NCBI RefSeq assembly: GCF_905171765.1
Contig: NC_053390.1
Location: forward strand, 518,716,852 to 518,780,851
Source of the DNA: Bufo bufo
Lineage: Eukaryota > Chordata > Amphibia > Anura > Bufonidae
DNA length: 64,000 bases
Direction: 5' to 3'
The position numbers were made by a program, and so were the translations under genes. Positions 23,486 through 33,974 of this stretch are shown here, one piece after another (the first letter of the stretch is position 1; each line of letters begins with the position of its first letter). The notes beneath the pieces were generated by a model, which was not told the DNA's origin, made no database searches, and saw nothing but the letters and a program-made list of their open reading frames with translations.

Positions 23486-23724
23486 TGAGTACAGAGAGGG
23501 AGAGGATCGCAGAGGATTTCTCTTGTTCTTGTTCACATATGAAAATTAGTATTACAGTGAGCGGGGCCCGGTGCGATAGAATACAGTGACTGCACCGGGC
23601 CCCGCTGCCATTACAACACCAGGTGCCGGCCCCCAGACCCTGTATTGGGGGTCATTCACTCACAGGGACACTGTTATGGGGGTATCTGTGGATGACACAT
23701 ATATAGCATAAGGTGCTATATATA

Positions 23725-23985
23725 TGTCACCCACAGTGCCATCCACAGAGCCCCCACAACAGTGCCATCCACAGAGCCCCCACAACAGTGCCATCCACAG
23801 AGCCCCCACAACAGTGCCATCCACAGAGCTCCCACAACAGTGCCATCCACAGAGCCCCCACAACAGTGCCATCCACAGAGCCCCCACAACAGTGCCATCC
23901 ACAGAGCCCCCACAACAGTGCCATCCACAGAGCCCCCACAACAGTGCCATCCACAGAGCCCCCACAACAGTGCCATCCACAGACC
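23725..23985. repeat. 26-bp minisatellite, ten copies
   Basis: The unit is CAGTGCCATCCACAGAGCCC plus CCACAA, almost identical throughout. It contains no stop codon in several frames on both strands, which explains six overlapping open frames that are not genes. Confidence 0.95.
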
Positions 23986-24049
23986 ACCATTCGTTCAAAA
24001 CCCACCAAAAGCACACCTTTTGGTTCAAAATATTTTTTAATTTGGTTAT

Positions 24050-24260
24050 TCCCCACCCCTCTTGTAATTGTTCCACTACTTGTGGGCTGCGCGGGCATGA
24101 GTTCAGTCACTTCGGTGCGCAATCCCGTCCTGCAGCGCGTGATCCCGCGAGATCCGCCGCTGTAGGTCCCGGGTCTCGCGGGATCACGCGCCGAAGTGAC
24201 TGAACACATGCCCACGTAGCCCGCAAGTAGCAGATCAGTGGAACAAGTACAAGGTGGAGG
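24050..24260. repeat. GC-rich palindrome in hAT
   Basis: Arms containing GGGCATGAGTTCAGTCACTT and its complement surround CGCGGGATC repeats. A related palindrome with the same outer arms lies at 31640-31765, in another hAT. Confidence 0.7.
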
Positions 24261-25260
24261 GGACTGTTTCTAACAGAGGCTCACTAATGGACGCTGAGAT
24301 TAGATCACCCCATATGAAAGCATTGAATCAATGCTTTCCTATGGGGAAAAATCTGACCCTGGAGGTCATCATGCAGAGTGTGAGGACGTCCAGCGTCAGA
24401 TACCGGACCAAAGGTCTGTTTTAATCCAGGAAGCCCTCAGGTGGCTGCCAGCCACTAGAGGCTGACTTATTGCTGGACCGTAAACAATGCAGTTTCTCTA
24501 GAACATTGCAGCTCGATTTGCAAAAGGGACACTGTACCCAGACCACTTCAATGAGCTGAAGTGGTTTGGGTGCCTTTTGTGTCACTTTAACTTTGAAATC
24601 TTATTAAAGATTGTGTAGGGTGTGGCTGGAGGCGGGACAAGGGTGGGGCTTGCAGCAGAACATGGGTGGGGCCTGTAAGGGGGCCCTTGATTTATTTTGC
24701 CCGGGGGCCCTGAGGGTTCTCAGTCCGCCCCTGATCTACTACTATCCTGAGGATAGGTCATCGATATTTTACTTCAGGAAAGTCCCTTTAAAGTGTAACT
24801 GCCATTTCACTACCAAAAAGGAAATTCCTAACATATGTGATGCTGAAAGGAAGATATTCATGAAGCTTTATTTTTCAGTTAATTTTACCTTTCTGATGTC
24901 TCTATTCAGCCCTTACCAACCCTATTTCTCTGTGCCTCTATTTCAGGATCTTCCTAAGGGTACTTTCACACTTGCGTTAAAGTTTTCCGGTATTGAATTC
25001 CGTCACAGGGGCTCAATACCGGACAAAAACGCTTCAGTTTTATCCTAATGCATTCTGAATGGAAAGCATTCAGTTCAGTATGCATCAGGATGTCTTTCTT
25101 CAGTTCAGTCACTCTTACGGTATTTGGCCGGAGAAAATACAGCAGCATGCTGCGGTATTTTCCCCGGCCAAAATGCCGTAACACTTGCCATTGAAATGTA
25201 TTAATGCCGGATCCGGTACCAATTGTTCCGGAAAACCGCATGCGCAGACCTTTAAACATG

Positions 25261-26244
25261 TGTCACGGCCATGCCCATGACCGTGACTCCTTTACCGCAT
25301 GCGGTTGCCTGCGCTTTTGTATGGGCGTTCAACCACGGGTGAGGGCCGCTTGTCTGTGGCCTCACTTGTGGTTGCCGCGGGCAACCAGTGTTGTTTTTAG
25401 CAGCAGAGCAGCCTGAGCGTCGCTAGGCAGCTTGCTGCCCTGGCATGCGGTCACACCTAGCAACCTTTTGTTAGGTGTGTGTGTTGTGTGCACCGTGTGG
25501 TATGTTATTGTGTGCACTTTCCCTTTATGTATGTGTGTTTTCCCTTCTGTGGCATTGGAAGGGTTAACTTCCTTCCCAGTGTGTGTGTGATGTCACTGGG
25601 TGTGTCCAACCTTTGGGTGTGGCCACTTTGGCCTATATAGACCCTCTCTCTAGCAGGGCTCAGTAGGTTGCTTCAGTCTTGCTAGCTGAGGCAGCCTCCT
25701 GTGCTTTCCATTCCTCTGTGAGAGCCACCACTGTGGTCATAGGTTTAAGTTCAGGTTTAATGTCTCATTAAGTTTATGCTTACCTGTATGTGTCATGTCT
25801 GGGTGATGGTCTGTTGGGATTTTCCTATGTTGGTTTGTGCAGCTAATGGTTCTGGATTCTCTGTGTCAGGGATCCAGTCAGCAAGGCTGTGGCAGGTTGG
25901 TTGAGTTACTGAGTTCACCTGCCATTTCCGTTAGTCTGTTTATGTTTCCCCTTTTTCCCAACAGCTTGGCCGTTGAGACTCCTGCTCCTCCGTGCCCAGG
26001 AGGAGTAGGTCGTCTTACCCTGACTTCTAGCGCAGGGACCGGACGGAGGGTGAGTTAGGGATCCGAGGTTCTTGCGCATGGGTCCTCCTACCTTTAAGGT
26101 CGGCCCATGCAGTTAGGAGTTAGGGTCAGGGTAGGGACGCTGTTAGGAGGTGACCTGCTCCCTATCCTGTTCTCCCGGCCGAGTAGGCCATAACATCACC
26201 TGGCTCTACACGGCTGAGGATTTCCCCCATCCTCAGCCATGACA
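25261..26244 (+). repeat. 5' LTR of copy 1
   Basis: A TATATAG promoter-like box sits at about 25634. The LTR begins TGTCACGGCCATGCCC and ends CAGCCATGACA. The 3' LTR has CAGCCGTGACA, one of the few differences. Confidence 0.92.
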
Positions 26245-26259
26245 GTATGACCACAGCGG

Positions 26260-26900
26260 CTTCTCGCGTGGCGTTTCCCTCGAAAGAGGGTAAAGCATGC
26301 ACCGCTATCTACGGATGGGGTGCATGCGCGTTCTCCGGAGGGAGAGCGTTATGGGGCTTTCACCATTTACGGCGCAGTGAGTGGCATTCCCCGCCATTCC
26401 TTGCTCACCGTTGTCCGTGTTGGTGTCCCCTTTGTTTGTCTTTCCCCTCCCCCCCTCCCATTGTTTTCTAAGCCTCACCAACCTTCCCCTTTTTTGTTGG
26501 GAGGGGCTTTGAGGGGTGGGAGTATGCTCCCTCGAAAGAGGGTGAAGCATGTACTGCCGTCTGCGTAGGGGTACATGCGCGCTCTTCGGAGGGAGAGCGT
26601 TCTGGGGGTTTTGCCGCTGACGGCACGGTGAGTGGCTTTTCCCCGCCACTTTCTCACCGTGTTCGTTAGGCGTCCCCTGATATTTTATCCCCTCACCTTG
26701 GTGTTTTTTGGTGTAGGGTTGCACGCCTTCGAAAGAGGGTGCAGCATGCAGTGCCATCCCCTTGTGGCCTGCATGCGCGTTCTCCGGAGGGAGAGCGTTC
26801 CTGGGGGTTCTCCGTTTACGGCACGGTTGGTGGCTTATTCCCCGCCACCTTACCTTCCGTGTCCGTGTTGGGGATCCCTCGTCCCTCTCCATGTTCCCAT
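26260..26900 (+). repeat. Three hairpin modules in the LTR-element interior
   Basis: The interior repeats a module about three times, starting near 26278, 26528 and 26725. Each has CTCGAAAGAGGGT, a GCATGCACC...GGGTGCATGC-type stem, CTCCGGAGGGAGAGCGTT and a CCCCGCCA segment. Modules diverge from each other but are kept in order in both copies of the element. A minus-strand open frame of 288 codons (26305-27171) crosses them and has no recognisable domain. Confidence 0.75.
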
Positions 26901-27218
26901 CTCTGGTCGTCTGCTGGCAGCACTCCGTAAGTGGTCCGGCTGCATGCTGGTTAGGAGTGTCTGCTGGCAGCGACTGGAGTGGGGACGTGAGTGGAGAGTC
27001 CCCTCGTCCACTCTCAGTGGTTCCATTTCCGTGTCGCTGGTGCGGGCTGCAGGCCTCGTCGGACTGGCTGTGTTGTGTGCTGGGAGAGGATGCAGCTGAC
27101 AGCGACTTTCTGGGAACCATGTCCTGAGAGTGGACGTTCCCTTCTCCTATCCCCTTGTGCGAGTCTCTCACCAGTTTCCTTTTTTTTTTGGTGGGGGGGG
27201 GGCTTTGAGGGGTGGGAG

Positions 27219-28170
27219 TGTCACGGCCATGACCGTGACTCCTTTACCGCATGCGGTTTTGTATGGGTGTTCAACCACGGGTGAGGGACGCTTGTCTGTG
27301 GCCTCACTTGTGGTTGCCGCGGGCAACCAGTGTTGTTTTTAGCAGCAGAGCAGCCTGAGCGTCGCTAGGCAGCTTGCTGCCCTGGCATGCGGTCACACCT
27401 AGCAACCTTTTGTTAGGTGTGTGTGGTATGTTATTGTGTGCACTTTCCCTTTATGTATGTGTGTTTTCCCTTCTGTGGCATTGGAAGGGTTAACTTCCTT
27501 CCCAGTGTGTGTGTGATGTCACTGGGTGTGTCCAACCTTTGGGTGTGGCCACTTTGGCCTATATATACCCTCTCTCTAGCAGGGCTCAGTAGGTTGCTTC
27601 AGTCTTGCTAGCTGAGGCAGCCTCCTGTGCTTTCCATTCCTCTGTGAGAGCCACCACTGTGGTCATAGGTTTAAGTTCAGGTTTAATGTCTCATTAAGTT
27701 TATGCTTACCTGTATGTGTCATGTCTGGGTGATGGTCTGTTGGGATTTTCCTATGTTGGTTTGTGCAGCTAATGGTTCTGGATTCTCTGTGTCAGGGATC
27801 CAGTCAGCAAGGCTGTGGCAGGTTGGTTGAGCTACTGAGTTCACCTGCCATTTCCGTTAGTCTGTTTATGTTTCCCCTTTTTCCCAACAGCTTGGCCGTT
27901 GAGACTCCTGCTCCTCCGTGCCCAGGAGGAGTAGGTCGTCTTACCCTGACTTCTAGCGCAGGGACCGGACGGAGGGTGAGTTAGGGATCCGAGGTTCCTG
28001 CGCATGGGTCCTCCTACCTTTAAGGTCGGCCCATGCAGTTAGGAGTTAGGGTCAGGGTAGGGACGCTGTTAGGAGGTGACCTGCTCCCTATCCTGTTCTC
28101 CTGGCCGAGTAGGCCATAACATCACCTGGCTCTACACGGCTGAGGATTTCCCCCATCCTCAGCCGTGACA
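27219..28170 (+). repeat. 3' LTR of copy 1
   Basis: This 952-bp partner of the 5' LTR lacks two short segments (after GCATGCGGTT and at GTGTTGTGTGCACC). It follows the polypurine tract directly. Confidence 0.92.
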
Positions 28171-28454
28171 ACATGTGAAAAGAATAAATACCGGATCCGT
28201 TTTTCCGGATGACACCGGAGCGATGGATCCGGTGTTTCAATGAATTTGTCAGCCAGATCCGCATCCAGATCCGCAAACAAATTATATCCATTTGCATACG
28301 GATTTACGGAACTGCCTGCCGGAATCCAACAATGCAAGTGTGAAAGTACCCTTATGGCCTCTGCTGCACTTCCTGTGGTGATCTTTGCCATGTCATTGAG
28401 GCCATCCTGTATTTCCCTCACTTCCCATAAGCCCTTGCTCTCCTCAGATGAACT

Positions 28455-28880
28455 AGCAGGACCAATCAGAATGTAAATAAGCTCCCCCACTACCTCAGAA
28501 CAGTGTGTATACTCTCACATACAGCTAACCAGAGACAGACAAGACCAATCAGAATGCAGATAACTTCCCCCACTACCCCAGAGCAGTGTGTATCCTCTCA
28601 CATACAGCTAACCAGAGACAGACAAGACCAATCAGAATGCAGATAACTTCCCCCACTACCCCAGAGCAGTGTGTATCCTCTCACATACAGCTAACCAGAG
28701 ACAGACAAGACCAATCAGAATGCAGATAACCTCCCTCACTACCCCAGAACAGTGTGTATCCTCTCACATACAGCTAACTAGAGACAGACAAGACCAATCA
28801 GAATGCAGATAACCTCCCCCACTACCCCAGAGCAGTATGTATCCTCTCACATGCAGCTAACCAGAGACAATCTCTGCAAT
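28455..28880. repeat. 83-bp tandem repeat, about five copies
   Basis: ACCAATCAGAATG starts recur at about 28461, 28545, 28628, 28711 and 28794. Each unit also holds CAGTGTGTATCCTCTCACAT and CAGCTAACCAGAGACAGACA. It contains inverted CCAAT boxes (ATTGG on the minus strand). No ORF. Confidence 0.9.
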
Positions 28881-28904
28881 TACATGAAATCAGTAAGCAT
28901 TTGT

Positions 28905-29762
28905 TTTAGCCTCTTAAAGGGAGTCTTTCACCTAAAATCGCCATTATAGAACACTAACATCAGGATCTCCATTATATTCCCCATATTAGAATGCTATCTT
29001 CCATATTGCTGTCCATCGCCGACAATTGCGGACAAGAATAGGACTTGTTCTATTTTTTTCGGGAACGGAAATGCGGACCCGGAATGGGGCCTAATAGTCA
29101 CCTGTCAGCTCTGCAGCTGCTCCCTCATTCTCCTCCACACTGATAGGGAAGTGTGTTTGTGTGTGTGTGTGTGTGTGTGGGGTGGGGGAGGGGGGCTGCT
29201 TTAGCTGCTCATATCTCTAGTTTGGTACCAGCTAGAGATATGGGCTTTGTATTGTTTGGAAGGTCACATTTCAAGCTTTAAGAAAATACCAGACAGCAAT
29301 ATGACCAGTACAGGGTAAGATATCAATGATAGAAATCGGGATGCTGTGAATGAAGCTGAAAGTGAAAATAAAAGCAGATTTTACCCGCGATTTCCCGACT
29401 CGATTTCTAACAGTGATTTCTCCTCTGTTGCTTGAACTTTAGCTCTCATTCTTGTATGGAAGCCTGGAATGTCCTCTTTCAAACAAGACCAGTTCCATAT
29501 TTCTAGCTGCTACCATTCAGGAGAAAGCAGCATCTAAAGCAGCCTTCCCCCTCCACTTTCTGCCAGAGCCCAGGCACTCAGGGCTGTGCTCCTCCTCCCA
29601 GTGATCTCCCGAATCTTGTTTATAATACAGAGGAGACGGCTGCACATGACATCACTATGAGAAGAGGCTGCAGAATAGGAAAGTGGGAGTTATTATCAGG
29701 TAAATCTGAAAATGATTACATTTTAAGGCACAAAAGCATTTTTACAGAAGGGTGTTCTATAC
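28905..29762. other. Left part of a foldback repeat, with a GT microsatellite
   Basis: The left end AAAGGGAGTCTTTCACC and the stretch ATTATAGAACACT find an inverted echo in GTGTTCTAT at 29753, where the sequence is cut by the TAGAGATG element. A (GT)n run lies at 29154-29178. No gene. Confidence 0.45.
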
Positions 29763-29988
29763 TAGAGATGAGCGAATGTCTCAAAAATTCGATTTGGCCG
29801 GTTCTCTGAATTTTCTGAAAAAATTTGATTAGATCCGAATTTATTCGCGGGGAATCACGTTAAAAAAATGCTATTTCCTGGCTGCAGAGAGCCTTTATAG
29901 TGGTGTAGAACACTGTGCCTTGCAGTAACACGCATAGGGAGTCTGCTATGGTAGAGAAACAATACTGTGAGTCAGTATGACATGTAGA
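29763..29988. mobile_element. hAT-type end TAGAGATGAGCGAA, left
   Basis: TAGAGATGAGCGAA followed by alternating 'aattcgatt' motifs matches, inverted, the right end at 52141-52223. TAGAGATG-type ends occur in several hAT lineages. The sequence resumes at 37352 after the nested hAT. Preceding octamer: TTCTATAC. Confidence 0.55.
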
Positions 29989-30689
29989 CAGGGCTGTCTT
30001 TAATATTGATTGGACCCTGGGCAAGAATTTACTTTAGCCCCCTGGATCCCGCCTTTCCACACCCTAGCATGCAATCACGCCCTCCACCACAACACACACA
30101 AAAAAAATCCACACACCTCGTAGAGTAGTAAACTTTAATAATGAAGAGTGGCCACTAGAGGTGTTTCTTGGTAGTAATGTAAATACTGCCTTTTTCTCTG
30201 AAAAGGCAGTGTTTACATTAAAAAGCTTGCAGAGACATGTTATAGACACCAGAACTTCTACGTTTAGCTGTTGTGGTTCTGGTGACTATAGTGTCCCTTA
30301 ATATAGAGAGACAAAAAAATGGCTGTATTATTATTCTAAAAATTAAAAAAGCACAACTTCTGACAAAAATATATAGTATTTTGCAGATTACTTTTTTTTT
30401 TTTTTACAATGTGCGGATAGTACTGTACTACTAACCCTTCCACCCACCCCTACATACAGGGTAATACAGCGCCAGATGCCTCTTACATCCAGTGACGTCT
30501 CTTTGATGTCGATGTTCTCTTTCCTCATCTTCTCCTTTCAGACCTTCAGACAAGACCACCATTTTTCAGCCATTTCTCGTCTCTGCAGTTTGACAAACAA
30601 AATCTTAGTTTACTACTATTCCATCATCCTCCCATCTTCTGGACAAATCATTCTACCACCCCCAATACTGTGTTGCTGTGCTCCCCAAT

Positions 30690-31342
30690 ACTATACTGCA
30701 AAAACAGATAAACCATGCAGATAGTGCCCTTCAATAATTATTGGCACACAGTGCCCTAAAATAGCTGCGCACAGCAAATAGTGCCCCTGACATTAATAGT
30801 GTAAACATGACGTCCACCAAAAATAATTGTGGTAAGCTGATATTGTGCCAAGGTGCCCCCACAGTAATAATGCTCCCAAAAGTCCCACCAATAGGAATAA
30901 TTCTCTGCTAGAGCACACATGGCAGTAATAGTGCTCCTTCAGTGCCCCCAACACATCCCCACTGTGCCCCAGACGTAATAATGCTCCCATAGTGCCCATA
31001 CTAGTATTCATGTTCCCCATAGACCCCCAGTAGTAATAAAGCCCATCATAATGCCCCCCAGTAGTAATAATTCTCCTTATAATGTGCCAGTGCAAAAAAT
31101 ACCCCCTTTTAATGTCCCCAGTTAAGCTAATGTCCCCTTAGTGCTCCCATATTGTGCCAGGATAAAATACCCCTATATAGTGCCCCCCAGTAAATGCCCC
31201 CATAGTGCTCCTCAACCCCCTTCTTCCTAGTGCCCCCTATAATGTACCAGTATAAAATGCCCCATATATAGTGCTCCAGTAGATGCCCTCAGTGTCCCCC
31301 ATAAATTGCAAGTATAAAATACCCCTTCTTAGTGCCCCCTAT
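30690..31342. repeat. Degenerate minisatellite, AATAATG/CAGTGCCCC type
   Basis: Units of 24-33 bp contain CAGTAATAATG or GTGCCAGTATAAAAT with C-runs. They align with the old left part of the 9640-11085 array. The array is interrupted at 31343 by a nested hAT and resumes at about 33967. Confidence 0.8.
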
Positions 31343-31446
31343 CATGGGCGTTGCTAGGGTCTGAAGACATCCGGGGCACGAGCCCACATGAAGCCACGCC
31401 CCCACCCCATGAAGCCACGCCCTCATCGGCATCGGTGGCCTTCAGA

Positions 31447-31516
31447 GTAGTTATTAACCCCTTTCAGCAGTCCCCCCTTCAGTGAATGGGGGACTGCTGA
31501 AAGGGGTTAATAACTA
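31447..31516. repeat. Near-perfect hairpin
   Basis: TAGTTATTAACCCCTTTCAG and the following CAGTCCCC pair with the inverted copy after a short loop containing CCTTCAGTGAATG. The stem is about 29 bp. It is followed by a larger palindrome, 31535-31800. Confidence 0.8.
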
Positions 31517-31534
31517 CAATGAAGAGCCTAGCCG

Positions 31535-31800
31535 TCTGGGTAACCCCACAGATCATCTTAACCTATGGTCAGCCTAATTTAAAATGAAGCAAACTGACCA
31601 ACTATAAACTAATCACAGAAGTTGGAACCCATCAACCACCCTTGTACTTGTTCCGCTACTTGCAGGCTGCGCGGGCATGAGTTCAGAACTTCGGACCGAA
31701 GTGACTGAAGTTCTGAACTCATGCCCGTGCAACCTGCAAGTAGCGGAACAAGTACAAGGGGGGTTGGGGATGATCTGTGGGATTGCCCAGACGGCTAGGA
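31535..31800. repeat. 265-bp palindrome
   Basis: CCTAGCCGTCTGGG at the left is answered by CCCAGACGGCTAGG at the right. The inner arms TTGTACTTGTTCCGCTACTT and GGGCATGAGTTCAG repeat the palindromic module of 24050-24260. Confidence 0.75.
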
Positions 31801-31919
31801 ATAGCCTAATAAATAAAAAAATCCCACCAGCATAGGCGTGCGCAGCCTATTGCATTAGGGTGTGCACCCTAAAGCACAAACACACACACGCCGCGCGTGT
31901 ATGTATGTATATATTATAT

Positions 31920-31952
<33 letters not shown>

Positions 31953-31960
31953 CACACATA

Positions 31961-32989
31961 CTCACCTAAAGAATTATTAGGAACACCTGTTCTATTTCTC
32001 ATTTATGCAATTATCTAGTCAACCAATCACATGGCAGTTTCTTCAATGCATTTAGGGGTGTGGTCCTGGTCAAGACAATCTCCTGAACTCCAAACTGAAT
32101 GTCAGAATGGGAAAGAAAGGTGATTTAAGCAATTTTGAGCGTGGCATGGTTGTTGGTGCCAGACGGGCCGGTCTGAGTATTTCACAATCTGCTCAGTCAC
32201 TGGGATTTTCACGCACAACCATTTCTAGGGTTTACAAAGAATGGTGTGAAAAGGGAAAAACATGCAGTATGCGGCAGTCCTGTGCCAAAAATGCCTTGTG
32301 GATGCTAGAGGTCAGAGGAGAATGGGCCGACTGATTCAAGCTCATAGAAGAGCAACGTTGACTGAAATAACCACTCGTTACAACCGAGGTATGCAGCAAA
32401 GCATTTGTGAAGCCACAACACGCACAACCTTGAGGCGGATGGCCTACCGGGTACCACTCATCTCCACTACAAATAGGAAAAAGAGGCTACAATTTGCACA
32501 AGCTCACCAAAATTGGACTGTTGAAGACTGGAAAAATGTTGCCTGGTCTGATGAGTCTCGATTTCTGTTGAGACATTCAAATGGTAGAGTCCGAATTTGG
32601 CGTAAACAGAATGAGAACATGTATCCATCCTCTGATGGCTACTTCCAGCAGGATAATGCACCATGTCACAAAGCTCGAATCATTTCAAATTGGTTTCTTG
32701 AACATGACAATAAGTTCACTGTACTAAAATGGCCCCCACAGTCACCAGATCTCAACCCAATAGAGCATCTTTGGGATGTTGTGGAACGGGAGCTTCGTGC
32801 CCTGGATGTACATCTCTCAAATCTCCATCAACTGCAAGATGCTATCCTATCAATATGGGCCAACATTTCTAAAGAATGCTATCAGCACCTTGTTGAATCA
32901 ATGCCACGTACAATTAAGGCAGTTCTGAAGGCAAAAGGGGGTCCAACACTGTATTAGTATGGTGTTCCTAATAATTCTTTAGGTGAGTG
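31961..32989 (+). mobile_element. Tc1/mariner transposon, internally deleted
   Basis: The terminal inverted repeat CTCACCTAAAGAATTATTAG begins at 31961 and its complement ends at 32987-32989. TA dinucleotides flank it (31959-31960, 32990-32991). The insertion sits inside a CA/TA microsatellite. It encodes a broken transposase. Confidence 0.9.
32107..32957 (+). pseudogene. Tc1-type transposase, frameshifted and deleted
   Basis: The N-terminal helix-turn-helix region is open from 32107 (MGKKGDLSNFERGMVVGARR, then SISQSAQSLGFSRTTISRVY). A frameshift near 32270-32300 moves the reading to the frame ending at 32957. The DDE catalytic residues are visible: Asp in VAWSDESRF, Asp in FQQDNAPCH, Glu in SPDLNPIEHLWD. 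Between RIWRKQNENM and DGYFQQDNAPCH the family normally has roughly 45-50 extra residues, so an in-frame internal deletion removed part of the catalytic domain. The C-terminus (AVLKAKGGPTLY) is intact. It would not be active. Confidence 0.92.
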
Positions 32990-33065
32990 TATATACACAA
33001 ATACACTCTGCATACATACATACAGACCCGCACTATCAATATAATGAAGGAAGAAGAAATCATTT

Positions 33066-33705
33066 TTAAACTTACCCCCCAGTGCCCCTCTTCAGCCCCC
33101 CAGCAGCCTCTCTTCAGCCCCACAGTGCCTCACATCAGCCCCCAATGCCCCTCTTCAGCCCCCCAGCAGCCTCTCTTCAGCCCCCTAGTGCCTCTTATCA
33201 GCCCCCCAGTGCCTCTTTTCAGCCCCCAGTGCCCCTCTTCAGCCCCCAGTGCCCCTCTTCAGCCCCCCAGTGCCCCTCTTCAGCCCCCCAGTGTCCCTCT
33301 TCAGCCCCCAGTGCCTAATATCAGGTCCCAGTGCCTCATATCAGGTCCCAGTGCCCCTCTTCAGCCCTCAACAGCCTCTCTCCAGCCCCCAGTGCCTCTC
33401 TTTAGCCCCCAAGTGCCTCTTTTCAGCCCCCCAGTGTCCCTCTTCAGCCCCCAGTGCCTCATATCATCCCCTAGTGCTTCATACCAGCCCCCAGTGCCCC
33501 TCTTCAGCCTCCAGTGCCTCATATCAGCCCCCCAGCAGCCTTTCTTCAGCCCCCCAGTATCCTCTCTTCAGCCCCCCAGTGCCTCACATCAGCCCCAAAT
33601 ACCCCATATCAGCGCTCAGTGCTTCATATCAGCCCCCCCAGTGCCTCATATCAGCCCCCAGCAGCCTCTTTTCAGCCCCCAGTGCCTCCATCAGCCCCCC
33701 CCCCC
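33066..33705. repeat. 21-bp minisatellite, about 30 copies
   Basis: The unit is CAGTGCCTCTTCAGCCCCC-like with CTCATATCAGCCCCC and CAGCAGCCTCTCTTCAGCC variants. Open frames of up to 289 codons (Pro/Ser/Gln-rich) cross it because the unit length is a multiple of three and lacks stops. They are not genes. Confidence 0.9.
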
Positions 33706-33974
33706 CCCCAAAAAAAAAAACACTTACCGTTCCTGCTCCGGATGCTGCCGCTCTTCACCACTCGGTAATCCTCTTGTAGTCTGCTGTGTGGGTGCGCACA
33801 GTGTGAGGTCACAGCGCGACCTCACACTGTGCGCAGCCTTCACAGTGGAGCGCTGAGGACCAAGAAGGAAAAGGTGAGTATAGCTCTTCCCGGCCCTGAC
33901 AGAACCTCTGCCCACCACCAGCTGCCAGCATAAACATTCGGGGCACTGGACAAAACGACGCCCCTGCCCCCCAT

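Larger units (their letters stand above)
23137..24733. mobile_element. Non-autonomous hAT transposon, 1.6 kb
   Basis: The left end CACGGGCGGACTGA and reversed right end CAGGGGCGGACTGA are hAT terminal inverted repeats. A perfect 8-bp duplication ATCTACTA lies at 23129-23136 and 24734-24741. The body holds a palindrome with paired CRE octamers, a 26-bp array, and a second GC palindrome at about 24050-24250. It has no transposase. Confidence 0.92.
20871..24741 (+). mobile_element. Penelope-like element 1 (contains a hAT)
   Basis: The insert is bounded by the 15-bp direct repeat CTATCCTGAGGATAG (20856-20870 and 24742-24756). Variable-length duplications of this kind suit PLEs. It holds a 5'-truncated ORF (21214-22227). 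A terminal segment is present both inverted at the left (20976-21206) and direct at the right (22900-23132), which is the classic PLE arrangement. A hAT (23137-24733) later inserted at its 3' end. Confidence 0.85.
19610..24792. mobile_element. Foldback repeat split by solo LTR and PLE
   Basis: The left end TTAAAGGAGTTTTCC and right end GGAAAGTCCCTTTAA are inverted copies. Removing the inserts at 19699-20586 and 20871-24741 restores a continuous foldback of about 0.4 kb, including the palindrome ATGACCTATCCTGAGGATAG plus GTCAT at the PLE junction. This makes it the oldest layer in the block. Confidence 0.75.
25261..28170 (+). mobile_element. Young non-coding LTR retrotransposon, copy 1
   Basis: The element starts TGTCACGGCC and ends GCCGTGACA, with the 5-bp duplication ACATG at 25256-25260 and 28171-28175. 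Two LTRs of 984 and 952 bp differ by two short indels and roughly eight substitutions by eye. The 974-bp interior has no gag or pol. A purine tract, GAGGGGTGGGAG, ends at the right LTR, fitting a polypurine tract. No TGG-initiated tRNA primer site follows the left LTR. It is therefore a complete but non-autonomous (TRIM/LARD-like) element. A second copy lies at 46736-51507 in the opposite orientation. Confidence 0.92.
24958..28351. mobile_element. Foldback MITE split by an LTR retrotransposon
   Basis: The ends GGGTACTTTCACACTTGCGT and its inverse (TGCAAGTGTGAAAGTACCC) bound the element. Flanks are TAA on the left and TTA on the right, so the target duplication is imperfect. Without the insert at 25261-28170 plus one ACATG it is about 0.48 kb. 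Its ends resemble the MITE at 57371-60073. Confidence 0.8.
31831..33910. mobile_element. Possible further nested element (CATAGGCGTGCGCAG end)
   Basis: CATAGGCGTGCGCAG resembles a known style of DNA-transposon end. Octamers CCCACCAG (31823-31830) and CCCACCAC (33911-33918) match at seven positions. The right terminus is not a clear inverted copy, so the boundary is tentative. It holds the Tc1 and the 21-bp array. Confidence 0.4.
31343..33966. mobile_element. Nested hAT, 2.6 kb
   Basis: The left end CATGGGCGTTGC and reversed right end CAGGGGCGTCG are hAT-like. The octamers CCCCCTAT (31335-31342) and CCCCCCAT (33967-33974) agree at seven of eight positions. The surrounding array reads on across the insertion when compared with 9935-9990. 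It contains palindromes, a further element with CATAGGCGTGCGCAG ends, and a Tc1. Confidence 0.7.

Noticed and set aside
23660..24215. Several long frames on both strands (up to 162 codons)
   Set aside because: They are translations of a uniform 26-bp array without stops; no domain and no codon bias.
29154..29178. GT run as a functional element
   Set aside because: Ordinary microsatellite.
32987..33856. 289-codon Pro/Ser/Gln-rich frame resembling a structural protein
   Set aside because: It lies entirely on a 21-bp minisatellite whose length is a multiple of three. Overlapping frames in the same array are equally open.
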